From assembly GCA_026075535.2 (NCBI GenBank), contig AP026538.1:10168001-10232000 (forward strand): a stretch of DNA of 64,000 nucleotides. Direction: 5' to 3'. The translations under genes and the position numbers were made by a program. The stretch comes from Tricholoma matsutake. Lineage: Eukaryota; Basidiomycota; Agaricomycetes; Agaricales; Tricholomataceae. Under the pieces are notes generated by a model. It had not been told where the DNA came from, made no database searches, and saw only the letters and a program-made list of their open reading frames with translations. This document shows, piece after piece, positions 51,110 to 62,143 of this stretch (the stretch's first letter is position 1; each line of letters opens with the position of its first letter).

Positions 51110-51512
51110 TGTTAGGAAACCACCCCATTACCTAATAAACTTTCATTTTTATTTTATTATGTCGAATTACGCTACATTACACCAAAGTACGCTACACTTT
51201 GATAGCGTGAGAATTTTATTTTGCACGCATCAATATGTACATGCATGTGCGAATGCGTCGGTAACAACAATGTACAATATATGTAATGTAGTATATAAAC
51301 CCTAAATATATGCCTAGGGGACCCCAGTTGTGTTCTCTTAGGTATTCCACCTATGTTTTTGGTGTGAAAGGCCTTTGTCAACAAACTCACCTATTAATAA
51401 CCCCTCACATCAAAACCATCAATTCCCCCCATCACAAGCACGGATCCCGCCCCCTTCTTGTAGAGAGAACCCACACGGTCTTAGCTAGCAGATAGTGGGT
51501 GTCGCCCTAACA
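51110..51512 (+). repeat. 5' LTR of element D
   Basis: 403 bp. By eye, about 9 of its 12 differences from 56889-57291 are CpG against TpG or CpA. At one site an ancestral CTCGC reads CTCAC here and CTTGC in the 3' LTR. Confidence 0.95.
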
Positions 51513-51958
51513 GAAGAACACAACTTCCCATATCAGTGTGCCTTCTCTTACTTGCGCATATGTCATTGTTTCACCGCGCCACATCCAATTACTCACCCTT
51601 TTGGCACAAGCCAGAAGTACTTGTATATATGTAATCTACCTTTTCTTTTGTAAGCCGATGCCAGGCCTCACCTTACATTGCGACTGCCAGTGATCGAGAG
51701 GCAGTACTCGTCATTAGGACAGCTGCAACCAGACAACTGATTGGATCTGGTTTAGTTACGATTTACATCACTCTATTCAGATGACTATTTTAGTTACAAG
51801 CCGAATTCAGCGATATCTCCGAGATCAGGCACTGTTGGAAGGGTTATTGATCCAAAGTGTCAAAATAAGCGCTCAACAAATGACGAATGATTGACGAACC
51901 TCGACGAACCTTATCACGTGACCCGTAAACGTTTGGAGACATCACAGATTTTACAACT

Positions 51959-53056
51959 ATGTCCGAACCCTCAACTTCTAATCCCGGCCCTAATCCTGTT
52001 CCCACACCAGCGCTAGAAACAAAAATTGATGTGCTTACAGTGCAGATGTCACAATTAGTGTCAGTATTGGCAGCATCACAGCCCAGACAAGCAGAAGTAC
52101 AACCAGAGATGACAGGAGAAAGAGATGATAAGATGGAGGAGATGGTGGAGTGGATGTCACAGGAGGATGAGACGGCAGAGAAATCCAGAAATGGCAAAGC
52201 GCACTTACCTAAGTATGCACTCCTGCAAATCTTTGACGGTACCATGGAGAATACAAAATCCTTCATCGGCTCTATAGTATTGTACATCCATGGGAGGAAG
52301 CCAGAGTTTCGTACAGCTGAGTCTAGGATTATGTTTCCTCTCTCGTACATCCCAGGGGGGAAAGCACAGTTCTGGAGAAATGAGGCTATTAATCAAATTG
52401 CTGCAGGAAATAAACCATTTGCAAGCTTCAAGGAATTTCTGGAGAGATTGGAGGCACAGTTTGGAGACCCTAATCCAAAGGTGACAGCCAATGCTAAATT
52501 AAAGACCATGTGCCAAGGTTCCTTAACAACGGATGAATTTATTTTGCAGTTCAAAGCAGAAGCTTCACAGATGGATATGGGAGAAGCCACGTTGGTAGAA
52601 TTTTTGAAAGCAGGATTACATCCCTCTTTATTCAAGTCTATCTACCGACTACCTTCTATGCCAGAGAAGTTGGATGAGTGGTATAATTGGGCAATGTGCC
52701 TTGACTGGCAATATCAGCAGGAACAGGTGGAGTCAAAGTTGATGTACGGAAGTAGTAAATTTGTAAAGTCATCAGGAGGAAAGTCCGAGAAAGGAAAGGT
52801 GCCTCAGGCACAAACTCCAAGGGCACAGCCACTGGCCATGGCAGTGACACCTATAGTTACGGAGTCAGTAGCACCAGCAGAGGCAATGGAGGTTGATCAA
52901 GCAGGGAGACAAGCCCCACTTAAATGTTTTAACTGCGGGCAGTTAGGACACAATTCTAGGAATTGTAGGCAGAAGAGAAAGATTAGGGAAGCTACAATTG
53001 AGGAAGTGAAGCTGGAGGAAGGCAGGCAGAAGAACTTTGGGGAAGAGTCCCAGTGA
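51959..53056 (+). CDS. Element D gag (capsid and CCHC knuckle)
   Basis: Open for 365 codons from ATG 51959, the only full-length gag of the three copies. Order: Pro/Ser-rich start, acidic hinge (about residues 50-80), capsid-like helical region (about 100-225, with QFGDPNPKVTANAKLKTM), a Ser/Lys/Gly linker, and the knuckle CFNCGQLGHNSRNC near residue 322, followed by basic residues. It forms the virus-like particle and binds element RNA. Pol overlaps its end in the -1 frame (pol frame open from 53053). Confidence 0.95.
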   Translation: MSEPSTSNPGPNPVPTPALETKIDVLTVQMSQLVSVLAASQPRQAEVQPEMTGERDDKMEEMVEWMSQEDETAEKSRNGKAHLPKYALLQIFDGTMENTKSFIGSIVLYIHGRKPEFRTAESRIMFPLSYIPGGKAQFWRNEAINQIAAGNKPFASFKEFLERLEAQFGDPNPKVTANAKLKTMCQGSLTTDEFILQFKAEASQMDMGEATLVEFLKAGLHPSLFKSIYRLPSMPEKLDEWYNWAMCLDWQYQQEQVESKLMYGSSKFVKSSGGKSEKGKVPQAQTPRAQPLAMAVTPIVTESVAPAEAMEVDQAGRQAPLKCFNCGQLGHNSRNCRQKRKIREATIEEVKLEEGRQKNFGEESQ

Positions 53057-56000
53057 AGGTTTCCCCATTGGTGACCCAGAATCATTACAATGTATTAGTA
53101 TCCAAGGAAACCCAGAGTAAATCAGAAAAGGAAATTGAGGAGGAGTACAACTGTTGCAAATCACATGACAAAGCAAATTGTCATGTGTCATTTCCGAAAA
53201 CCCCTAAGTTCTGTATTTGCTCTGCGCGAGTAGAACCCAAAATCACCTTGACTATGGGACTGAAGACAGTGGACATGCATGCAGCTATTGATGTGGAAGC
53301 ATTGCTTGATAGTGGTGCTACAGGATTATTTATTAATCGATCCTTAATTACTGGAAACAGTATTAACACATGCAAGCTGGCGCAACCTATAATGGTGTAC
53401 AATATTGACAGAACAGTCAATCATGGAGGAACTATCAAGGAGGAGGTGACTATGATCCTAAAGTATCAGGAGCATCAGGAGCAAGCCGTATTTGAAGTGT
53501 GTGATCTTGGGAAAACCAATCTAATAATAGGATGTCTGTGGTTATGGAAGCATAATCCCGAAATTGATTGGAAAACTGGGAAAGTACAAATGACTCGTTG
53601 TCCTAAAAAATGTAATGTGTATGGAAGGAAGATGAAGAAGGAAAAAAGGGAAAAGAAAGAGAAAGAATGTCCAAGAAAGTATTCTGTTACAATGGAGGAA
53701 GTGGAGGATGAGGCAATGCCAAATGGGGAAGTTCTGATCATGATCGAGAAAGAAGAGCAGAAGCAAACCTTTAGAACAATTTGTGGAGGACAGTCATGGG
53801 ACAAGAATATCGTGAAGGTGGAGAAGCCAGTGGAGGAATGGGTGCCAAAAGTGTATCATGAACATCTGTCAGTGTTCCAGAAGAAAGAGTCTGAGTGAAT
53901 GCCAGTGTGGAAGCCATGGGATCATGCAATTGAGATGAAGCCAGGCTTTGTGCCAAAGAAGTCAAAGGCATATCCATTATCTCCGATGGAACAAGAAGAA
54001 GTGGATGCATTCCTGAAGGAGCAATTGCATAAAGGATACATACAACCTTTGAAATCACTGCAAATGTCACCAATATTCTTTGTGCCAAAGAAAGACCAAA
54101 GGAAGAGGATGTGTACAGATCATAGGTATCTGAATGAGTGGACAGTAAAGAATGCATACCCCCTGCCATTGATCTCAGAAATAATTGACAAAGTGGGGAA
54201 AGCCAAAGTCTTTACAAAATTGGATTTATGATGGGGATACAACACTGTACGAATAAAGAAAGGAGATGAGTGGAAGGCCACATTTGCCACACGTTGAGGA
54301 TCCTTCGAGCCACTTGTCATGTTTTTCGGGATGACTAATAGTCCCCCGACCTTTCAAAATATGATGAACAACATTTTCAAGGACATAATAGACAAAGGCA
54401 TGGTAATAATATTTATTGACGACATTCTGATATTCATGGAGGATGAAGAAAATCATGAGGCGATAGTACAGGAGGTATTACGGAGGTTGGCGGAGAATGA
54501 TCTATTTTTGAAACCAGAGAAGTGTGTGTTTGGAGCAAGCAAGATTGAGTTCCTAGGATTATTGATCAGCCCTGACAGGATCAAAATGGATCCAATCAAG
54601 GTACAGGCGATCACAGATTGGCCTGCACCCACCCATGTCAAGGAGGTTCAAGCCTTCTTGGGACTCACAAATTATTATTGTCGCTTTGTGCACAATTTTT
54701 CTAAAATTGCCACACCATTACATAACCTTACACGAAAGGGAGTAGTGTGGAGGTGGGGAGAGCAGCAGCAGACAGTGTTTGAGGAGTTGAAGAGGAAGGT
54801 TGTGGAGGGACCAATATTAGCCCCAGTAGATTTCACATGCCTTTTGCAAGTGGCATCCGATGCATCTGATTTTGCTACTGGAGCGGTATTATCAATGCTG
54901 TGCAAAGATGACAAATGGCATCCTTGTGCATACTTGTCAAAAGGGTTGAATGATGTGGAAAGGAATTATGATGTGCATGACAAAGAGATGTTGGGGATAA
55001 TACGAGCATTGGAGGCATGGAGGCATTATTTGGAGGGATGTACGCGTGAGATTGAGATCTGGATGGATCATCAAAATCTGCAATACTTCATGTCTGCTAA
55101 AAAGCTTAATCGCAGGCAAGCACGTTGGGGACTATTCCTATCACATTTCAATTTTCACTTGGTCCACAAAGAGGGAAGCTTAATGAGGAAAGCAGATGCA
55201 TTATCCAGATGTATCGAGCATAAAAGGGGGGTGGAGGAGGACAATAAAAATGTTACCTTACTCAAACCCAAATACTTTCGCATTTGCGCTATGCATCAAG
55301 GGCATCTATTAATAGATAGCTTGGAAATGGAAATGTTGTCTAAAATTAGACAATGTTTGGAAATGGACGATGAAGTAGTGGAAGCTGTGAAAGCTCTGAA
55401 GGGAGAGAAGAAAGGTAATATTAAAGGAGATGAATGGGCTGAGGAACAAGGGTTGGTGTTGTTTTGAGGAAAAGTGTATGTACCAAAGGATCAGGATTTG
55501 TGAAGGGAGATCGTCCGGTTACATCATAATACACCAACTGTTGGACACCCAGGAAGATGGAAGACGTTGGAATTAGTAATGAGAAATTATTGGTGGCCCA
55601 GAATTTTGAAGTATGTGTTGGGGTATGAGGATGGATGTGATACATGCATCAGGGGGAAGAAATTTCCAGAAAAACCTGCAGGAAAATTAATGCCAAACTG
55701 TATACCTAAAGCGCCGTGGCAAGATATATCTGTGGATCTTATTACTGGATTACCCGAGGCTCAAGGGTACAATGCAATATTCATAGTATGCGACTGCTTC
55801 ACAAAGGAGGTCCATATTATTCCTACTACTACAGAAACCTCATCATTGGGCTTGGCGCCCCTCTATCTAAATCAGGTATGGCGGTTACATGGGTCACCTG
55901 ATACCGTTATCTCCGATCGTGGACCACCATTTGCTTCTGCATTTATGCGAGAACTAAACAACATATTGGGAATTCAAACTAAATTATCTATGGCATATCA

Positions 56001-56877
56001 CCCACAGACTGATGGGCAGACAGAGAGAATGAACCAGGAGTTGGAGCAGTACCTACATATGTTTGTCAACTACTGACAAACCGATTGGCCCGAATGGCTG
56101 GCAATTGCCAAATTTTCCCACAATAACAAATTCCATTTGGCTACTCGTATGTCACCCTTTTTTGCAAATTATGGATATCATCCTCACATGGGAGTAGAAC
56201 CCAGAAGGGAAGTCAAAGTACAGTCGGTAGAAGATTTTGTATCTAAGATGCAAAAGGTACAAGAAGAAGTAGAGGCGGCATTGAAGAAAGCACATGATGA
56301 CATGATGCAACACGCGGATCGTACTCGAGCATGCACTCCAGAGTACAAAGTTGGTGACTTGGTATGGCTAAGTACCAAGGACCTGAATATTCCATGACCT
56401 TTGAGGAAACTTACGGAGAAACAAGTTGGCCCATATGCAATCTCTAAAGTGATCTCACCTAATGCAGTAGTGCTAAAATTACCCCGATCATTCAAGATTG
56501 ATCCTGAGATTAACATATCCTGCCTATGCCCTTACCGCCCGCCCACTATTCCTGGCCAACAAACTACTCCACAACCTCCAATAATAGTAGAAGGTGCTCC
56601 AGAATACATAGTTGAAGAAATTCTAGACTCATGTCTTCAACAGAACAAATTGGAGTTTTTAATAAAGTGGAAAAACTACACTGACAAAAATAATTCATGG
56701 GAACCCGAAGAGAATTGTAAGTGAGCACGTAATGTGATTGCCCAATTCTTTAAATGTAATCCAAATGCTCCACGTCACATTGCAAGAATGGTGTATGAGG
56801 GGATGAAATTCCAGCCTTACCAAAATTTCACAGAGGGGACAAACATAATATTTTCTCACCTGGAAGTCGAGGCGTAA
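53053..56877 (+). pseudogene. Element D pol (protease, RT, RNase H, integrase, chromodomain)
   Basis: One frame of 1275 codons ending in TAA 56875-56877, with no indel. Protease LLDSGATGLFIN (about 53305); RT with FIDD at 54412-54423; RNase H region SDASDFATGAVLS (about 54858); integrase zinc finger and core with SDRGP and [10 protein letters not shown]; chromodomain EYIVEEILDS...IKWKNYT (56605-56710). Eight internal stops, all TGA: 53896, 54229, 54295, 55465, 55501, 56074, 56395 and 56722 (first base). At least four of these sites are also TGA in A and C; others differ between copies. Confidence 0.96.
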
Positions 56878-56888
56878 AAGGGGGGTAA
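56876..56888 (+). promoter_or_regulatory. Polypurine tract of element D
   Basis: AAAAGGGGGGTAA sits directly before the 3' LTR, the usual place of plus-strand priming. The same tract precedes the 3' LTR of A (minus strand, about 19804-19816) and C (about 57725-57737). Confidence 0.8.
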
Positions 56889-57291
56889 TGTTAGGAAACC
56901 ACCCCATTACCTAATAAACTTTCATTTTTATTTTATTATGTCGAATTATGCTACATGACACCAAAGTACGCTACACTTTGATAGCGTGAGAATTTTATTT
57001 CGCACGCATCAATATGTACGTGCATGTGCGAATGTGTTGGTAACAACAATGTACAATATATGTAATGTAGTATATAAACCCTAAATATATGCCTAGGGGA
57101 CCCCAGTTGTGTTCTCTTAGGTATTCCACCTATGTTTTTGATGTGAAAGGCCTTTGTCAACAAACTCACCTATTAATAACCCCTTGCATCAAAACCATCA
57201 ATTCCCCCCATCACAAGCATGGATCCCGACCCCTTCTTGTAGAGAGAACCCGCACGGTCTTAGCTAGCAGATAGTGGGTGTCGCCCTAACA
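56889..57291 (+). repeat. 3' LTR of element D
   Basis: 403 bp; see the 5' LTR for the comparison. Confidence 0.95.
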
Positions 57292-57296
57292 ATATG

Positions 57297-57725
57297 CAAT
57301 CTCTAAAGTAATCTCACCTAATGTGGTAGTGCTAAAATTACCCCAATCATTCAAGATTGATCCCAAGATTAATGTATCCCACCTATGCCCTTACTGCCCA
57401 CCCACTATTCCTGGCCAACAAACTACTCTGCAACCTCCAATAATAGTAGAAGGTGCTCCAGAATACGTAGTTGAAGAAATTCTAGACTCACATCTTCGAT
57501 GGAACAAATTGGAGTTCTTAATAAAATGGAAAAACTATACTGGCAAAGATAATTTGTGGGAACCCAAAGAGAAGCATGTAACGTGATCGCCCAATTCTTT
57601 AAACATAATCCAAATGCTCTGCATTGCATTGCAAGAATGGTGTATGAGGGGATCAAATTCCAGCCTTACAAAAATTTCACAGAGGGGACAGATGCAATAT
57701 TTTCTTGCCTGGAAGTCAAGGCATA
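57297..57725 (+). pseudogene. Element C pol remainder: chromodomain
   Basis: Resumes exactly after the duplicated ATATG with the integrase tail (SKVISPNVVVLKLPQSF), then a single chromodomain (EYVVEEILDS...IKWKNYT, about 57463-57560), then the C-terminal region. A small indel near 57570 breaks the frame. Confidence 0.9.
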
Positions 57726-57737
57726 AAATGGGGGTAA

Positions 57738-58139
57738 TGTTAGGAAACCACCCCATTACCTAATAAATTTTCATTTTTATTTTATTATGTCGAATTACCT
57801 CATATTATGCCAAATGATGCTACACTTTGATAGTGTGAGAATTTTATTTTGCACGCATCAATATGTATGTGCATGTATGAGTGCATTGGTAACAACAATG
57901 TACAATATATGTAACATAGTATATAAACCCTAAATATATGCCTAGGGGACCCCAGTTGTGTTCTCTTAGGTATTCCACCTACACTTTTGGTGTGAAAGGC
58001 CTTTCTCAACCAACTCATCTATTAATAACCCCTCGCATCAAAACCATCAGTTTCCCCATCATGTACACAGATCCCACCCCCTTCTTGTAGAGAGAACCTG
58101 CATGGTCTTAGCTAGCAGATAGTGGGTGTCGCCCTAACA
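57738..58139 (+). repeat. 3' LTR of element C
   Basis: 402 bp; keeps CTCGC at the site where both LTRs of D have decayed. Confidence 0.95.
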
Positions 58140-58364
58140 GCCAGTGTGTGAGGCCAGGGTTGTCTGAGTCCATGAAATTGCTATTCTTCATCATCTGAAC
58201 CACATATATAACATGCAACCATCTACTGATGTGTCACACTTGGCAGGCTATGCATAATAATTCTTACTCTACTGCATCGCACTGCTATATGTACAATACC
58301 AATGCATCGCACTATGTGCAGTGCTATGTGTTACAATGGCCATCAATTACCAAATGGGCTCTTA

Positions 58365-59527
58365 GGATTGGATACAAAGTGTTCAATTCAGCAATGTGCC
58401 AGTTGGCAAACTGGGAGCAGCTCATGGACAGCCTCCTTCATACAGGTTTTTTCAAGATATCTCTGGAGATAGTGTTTACCAAGGGCAACGGATACAATAC
58501 ACATCAGCTTGTCTCTATTTTTGATGTTTTACAATGCAGCCTGCATGTTGCAGTTGCATGCAATAAACTGCAGGTAGAACTTGCATGTGCGCACTGGTCT
58601 GGCATCCATTTCCCAAATTGCCTAAACCTCAAGGAGGTTCACTTGAAGTTCACAGACTATAGTGTGGCTGCATGATCAGTTCCACCTTCACTGTTAGTTG
58701 TCCCAACCTTCAGTATCTAAGTGTTGCGAGCAATAGCAGCTCTGTGGTACATGATGTACACTCACAGGGGCTGAAGAACCTCTGCCTAGACTTTTCCTCC
58801 ATGCCTTTCATGTCAGCAGCAAGCGACAACATTGCTGAAATCCTATGGGGCAAAGATTTGACAATGTTTGGTCAGTTTTCAAAGACCTCAGAACAGCTCA
58901 CAACATTGGAACTCCCCATCAACACCACTGAACTTAGAGGTGTTTGAGAGCTAATTTTCCCAAATCCGGAATCACTTTCCCTCTGCGTAGTGGGCTTCTA
59001 CAGTGGTACATCCTCCATATTCCTGAGCATCAGGCTTATCATGCCAAAGCTTCAAAATGCTCAATTCTGGCTATGCAATACACACTGTCTCTCATTCACA
59101 GAGAGCACATTTTCTTCCAGCTTGAAAAGGCTTGCAATCATAACACCTTGCATCCAAGTCCCTAGGTTCCATGATGCAGAGTTCGTGCTGGGCTCAGGGC
59201 ATGCACGGATGAATTCAGAGTGTCTAATCAATCTACCACTCCTTGAAGAGGCAGTCATTGCAGCACATGGCATGCAGCCACTTCGTAATATATCACAGAA
59301 AATTCAATGGAACAGAGTATGGAAGCTTACTGTCATGCTGGGAATAGGCATTGCAGACCTTGTGGCGCAAATCAACATACCTTCTTTGGAGGTAGTACAG
59401 ATTGTGTTTCCAACATGGATGAACAACAAAAGTAGTCGATCTAATATTCAAGACCACCCTAGAGAAGACTTGAGTGGGTCAGATTCTGATGACAGCGAAG
59501 GAATGGGTGGATCTGGTAGATTGTTGT
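58365..59527 (+). pseudogene. LRR/F-box-like hypothetical protein, fragment
   Basis: Three collinear frames (to 58675, 58672-58940 and about 58945-59527) encode repeated leucine-rich blocks such as PNLQYLSVAS, LKNLCLDFSS, LTTLELPI and PESLSLC, reminiscent of the LRR half of fungal F-box-like proteins. The tail is Ser/Asp-rich. Frame changes near 58670 and 58945 and the lack of a start show decay. Its 5' part would lie before the Harbinger insertion (left of 41208), but I could not find it. No F-box is visible. Confidence 0.45.
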
Positions 59528-59529
59528 GA

Positions 59530-60337
59530 TATGTCCTTTTGCTTGGAATCAATTTGTGCCTCAGTGAGGAGAGAGGCAAGCTGTCCAGCAGATTCCCAGG
59601 TGTCAAGATATGAAAGGTGAAAAACCACAAAGGACTTGACAGAAACAATTTTGACATATGGCATTCCATTTGTCAACATTTTGGTGACCAGACAATAGTA
59701 CAATGATTGTAGTAATCCACTAGCAAATTCTTTTGGGTTGGAAATGAGAGCAGATGATGCAAGAGATGGCAATAAACCCAGTCTGAGGCAGAAATACGAC
59801 TCAGATTCCAACCAATTTAGGCTTCTCACATGGAGGTTTTTGTGAGTACTTTACACTCCCCCACCTAACCCAAATGGAATCCGATCGGAACACTCAGATT
59901 CCTAGGACTCCATTCAGACTGAGCTAGGAAATTTACTGGCAGAAAAGCCAGCCAAATTTCTGTTCTGAGTCTGAGCTGAGTCCAAGTTCAGTCCATGCAG
60001 AATCCTAGCAGAGAGCTAGGACTCAGAATTTCCAGTTAGGAATCCATCTGGACTCTGCACAGGATTACACAGAATGCTAGGACAAGAATGAGCAGTCCAA
60101 GCCCTACTACATTTAATAGTACAATAATTGTCATGAGCAAGAATTGAACAGTCCTAAGTAATGCAGCACTTAACCATTACACCACAGAGCCATACTTACC
60201 CCACCCACATCAATCCCCTATGTAGTACTCCTGGTGGCTGTGTATGACAAACACACAGCTGCATCATCAACATTGCCAGCTCATCACCCAACCACCACCA
60301 CCACCACCACCACTCTCGACACCACTGCCTTCCTCTA
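59530..60337. other. Non-coding, no clear feature
   Basis: Includes a minus-strand open stretch (59829-59479) of uncertain character, a region with many short CTAGGAC/GTCCTAG-type inverted motifs (59880-60090) and a CCA microsatellite at about 60289-60312. Confidence 0.4.
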
Positions 60338-60551
60338 CCGCTGCCTAGTGTTTAAAGGTCCAGTTAATGCAACCAGAAAAATGACCACAACCAAACTGAA
60401 CTGGACTGAATGCAACCAGACCATCGGTTGTGGTTGCCCACATTTGGGGTTGGTCTGGTTGCCAGTTGCCTCATTTTGAAAATATTTGAAAACTGTTAAA
60501 AGACTGGCTGCCATCAGTTGCAACCAGTCTTTCTGCAGTGCATAAAAGATG

Positions 60552-60650
60552 TGTACATTGTGGGAAAAAACCCACGAGTCAGGTTGCCATGAGGCATGGG
60601 TTCCTTTCCCATGAGTAAATACCCCGCCAGTCATGTCACCATGAGGTGCA
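60552..60650. repeat. Minisatellite-like block, inverted relative to 61830-62025
   Basis: Units built on CATGAGGCATGGGTTCCTTT and ACCCATGAGTCATGTCACC. The reverse complement recurs at 61830-62025 in about two copies, so X2 lies between inverted blocks. Confidence 0.75.
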
Positions 60651-60651
60651 G

Positions 60652-61766
60652 TGATAGGTCCACCTTGTTGTTCAAGCTTGGAAAACACATCTACAATCAT
60701 TGTCAAATCTCTATGAAATTCTACAGACCTCTACAAAGCTATACGAGCCCATCCGAACCACTCCGAAGTTCTGTGAACCTCTACAAAACTCTACAAAGTC
60801 ACAAAAATGCTTCAAAATTCTTCACAACACCTTGAAATTCTTCGCATGCCTTTGGCCACCATAATACAATTCCCCCAACCTTTGGACAGCTCAGAATGTA
60901 CACTTGGAACATCGTCGATGAGTTCCGAACCAGTCTCGAGCAATATTGCACCAATTCTGGGCCACAAACGAAGTCCGAAGAAACTTTGAAAATCTTCAAA
61001 AAACCTTGAACCTCAAAAAACATCTTCAGACACAGTGTTTCCTATTTGAATGATCTTTGGATGCATGCTGGACACATGGGACACTATCTCGAGTATATCA
61101 AACACATTTCGACTGCATGTGCATGCATACAATCCACTCAAAGCAGTTTCCAATGTTTTATGCAATTTATAACAAGGACAGTCCACTTTTAGCTATTCTT
61201 TCTTATTATTTCTTCATCATGTGTTATATTCACCCTTTCTAGTCTCACTTTATTGTTCTGATATACTTCTATTGTCTTTTGCCTCATGTTCTCTAGCCTT
61301 TTTAGGTACTTTCTTTATTTTATATAAAAAGATGTACTAGATACAAAGAAAAACAAGAAAGTCGTCATCTTCCTCCCAGATCGCAGTGATTTGAGAGTTC
61401 AGTTTAGTCTTATTCAGTCCAAAGTCTGGTGTTTTACACTAAACTTCTTTGAAAATCTTTGCATTATGCTATTTTCGCTCTTGTTTCCCTCAATTCACCT
61501 TTGCTTCACTTCTATTACTCGTCTAGTCCCCTGATCTTGCATCTGAACATATTTGCGCACTCTGAATTTATTGATCTAGCCACAAAATTCCTCGAAACAC
61601 ATTCTTTTAGCTTTGAATTGCTTTGACAACCAGTCCTTTTATGACTATTTGACAATCGATGTGACAGGTGACATCTAGAGGGCCTCACATCCTTCCTCTG
61701 ACTTGTGTTATACCATCCAAAGCCATTTAGTAGGTTTTGTTTGGGTTTCTGGGTTGAGCATCATCA
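60652..61766 (+). mobile_element. X2: solo-LTR-like copy, opposite orientation to X1
   Basis: 1115 bp matching X1 in reverse complement along its length, with gaps. TG...CA ends and TATATAAAAAG near 61322. No clear TSD. It has no open frame of its own that looks coding. Confidence 0.65.
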
Positions 61767-62143
61767 GTGGATTGCTCATATCTGCAATAATTTGCTGAAA
61801 AGATATGAAAGTATTACAGAAATGAGAAGCCCGTGCCTCATGGTGACCTGACTCATGGGTTATATCATCATGGGAAAGGAACCCATGCCTCATGGCAACA
61901 TGACTCATGGGTTTTTTCCTGCAATGTACCAAATTATTACAGAAATGAGGAACCCACACCTCATGGTGACATGACTTGTGGGGTATATCATTGCGGGAAA
62001 GGAACCCACCCCTCATGGTGTTTAAGACCAGTCTTAACCAAGGTTTTGGGGGCAATTGAACCGATGTGGACCAGTCCTACTCAGTTCAGTTGTGGTTGCC
62101 CCATATCTGGGTCGGTCCAGTTGCAGTTGCAGTTGCCGGTTGC

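Larger units (their letters stand above)
51110..57291 (+). mobile_element. Ty3/gypsy element D (nested in element C)
   Basis: 6182 bp, complete, TSD ATATG (51105-51109 and 57292-57296). The LTR pair differs at about 12 of 403 positions, so this is the youngest gypsy insertion of the three copies. Gag is open; pol is one frame with eight TGA stops. Confidence 0.98.
45640..58139 (+). mobile_element. Ty3/gypsy element C (holds element D)
   Basis: LTRs at both ends, 5-bp TSD GCCAG (45635-45639 and 58140-58144). Same family as A and D. It is interrupted at 51109 by element D; without D it is about 6.3 kb. Inserted in the 5' coding part of the Harbinger transposase. Confidence 0.97.
42797..58194 (-). 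pseudogene. Harbinger DDE transposase (DDE_Tnp_4 type), in three pieces
   Basis: Read on the minus strand: start at complement(58192-58194); after element C is removed it continues at 45634-44588 and, after H1 is removed, at 42987-42797. N-terminal helix-turn-helix region with SLEEQLAIFLYMCVTGL and RHVGERFQRSNETIS; catalytic region with FKDALGAIDGSHI, WEGSASDA and YYLADAGFP; then the NAIEHIFGVLKH block carrying the Glu; then LLLAPEYSLE joining to VQARIPAALSAVHNFI across the H1 site. The D...D...E set appears present. Stops: TGA near 45474 and 44919 and after GVLKH near 44640, plus TAA near 45463. Relatives have Arg at least at the first two. Confidence 0.9.
41211..58361. mobile_element. PIF/Harbinger DNA transposon, split by later insertions
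   Basis: Ends are the 16-bp inverted repeat GAGCCCATTTGGTAAT (41211-41226 and 58346-58361), flanked by the canonical 3-bp TSD TTA (41208-41210 and 58362-58364). It carries the two genes typical of the superfamily, convergently arranged: a Myb/SANT-like protein (plus strand) and a DDE transposase (minus strand). Subtracting H1 and element C with their TSDs leaves about 3046 bp, a normal size. Confidence 0.95.

Noticed and set aside
27430..56877. In-frame TGA read as sense (altered code, selenocysteine or programmed readthrough)
   Set aside because: The TGAs fall in Arg contexts, vary among CGA, CAA and TGA between copies, and match the CpG pattern seen in LTRs and TSDs. No recoding signal is visible.
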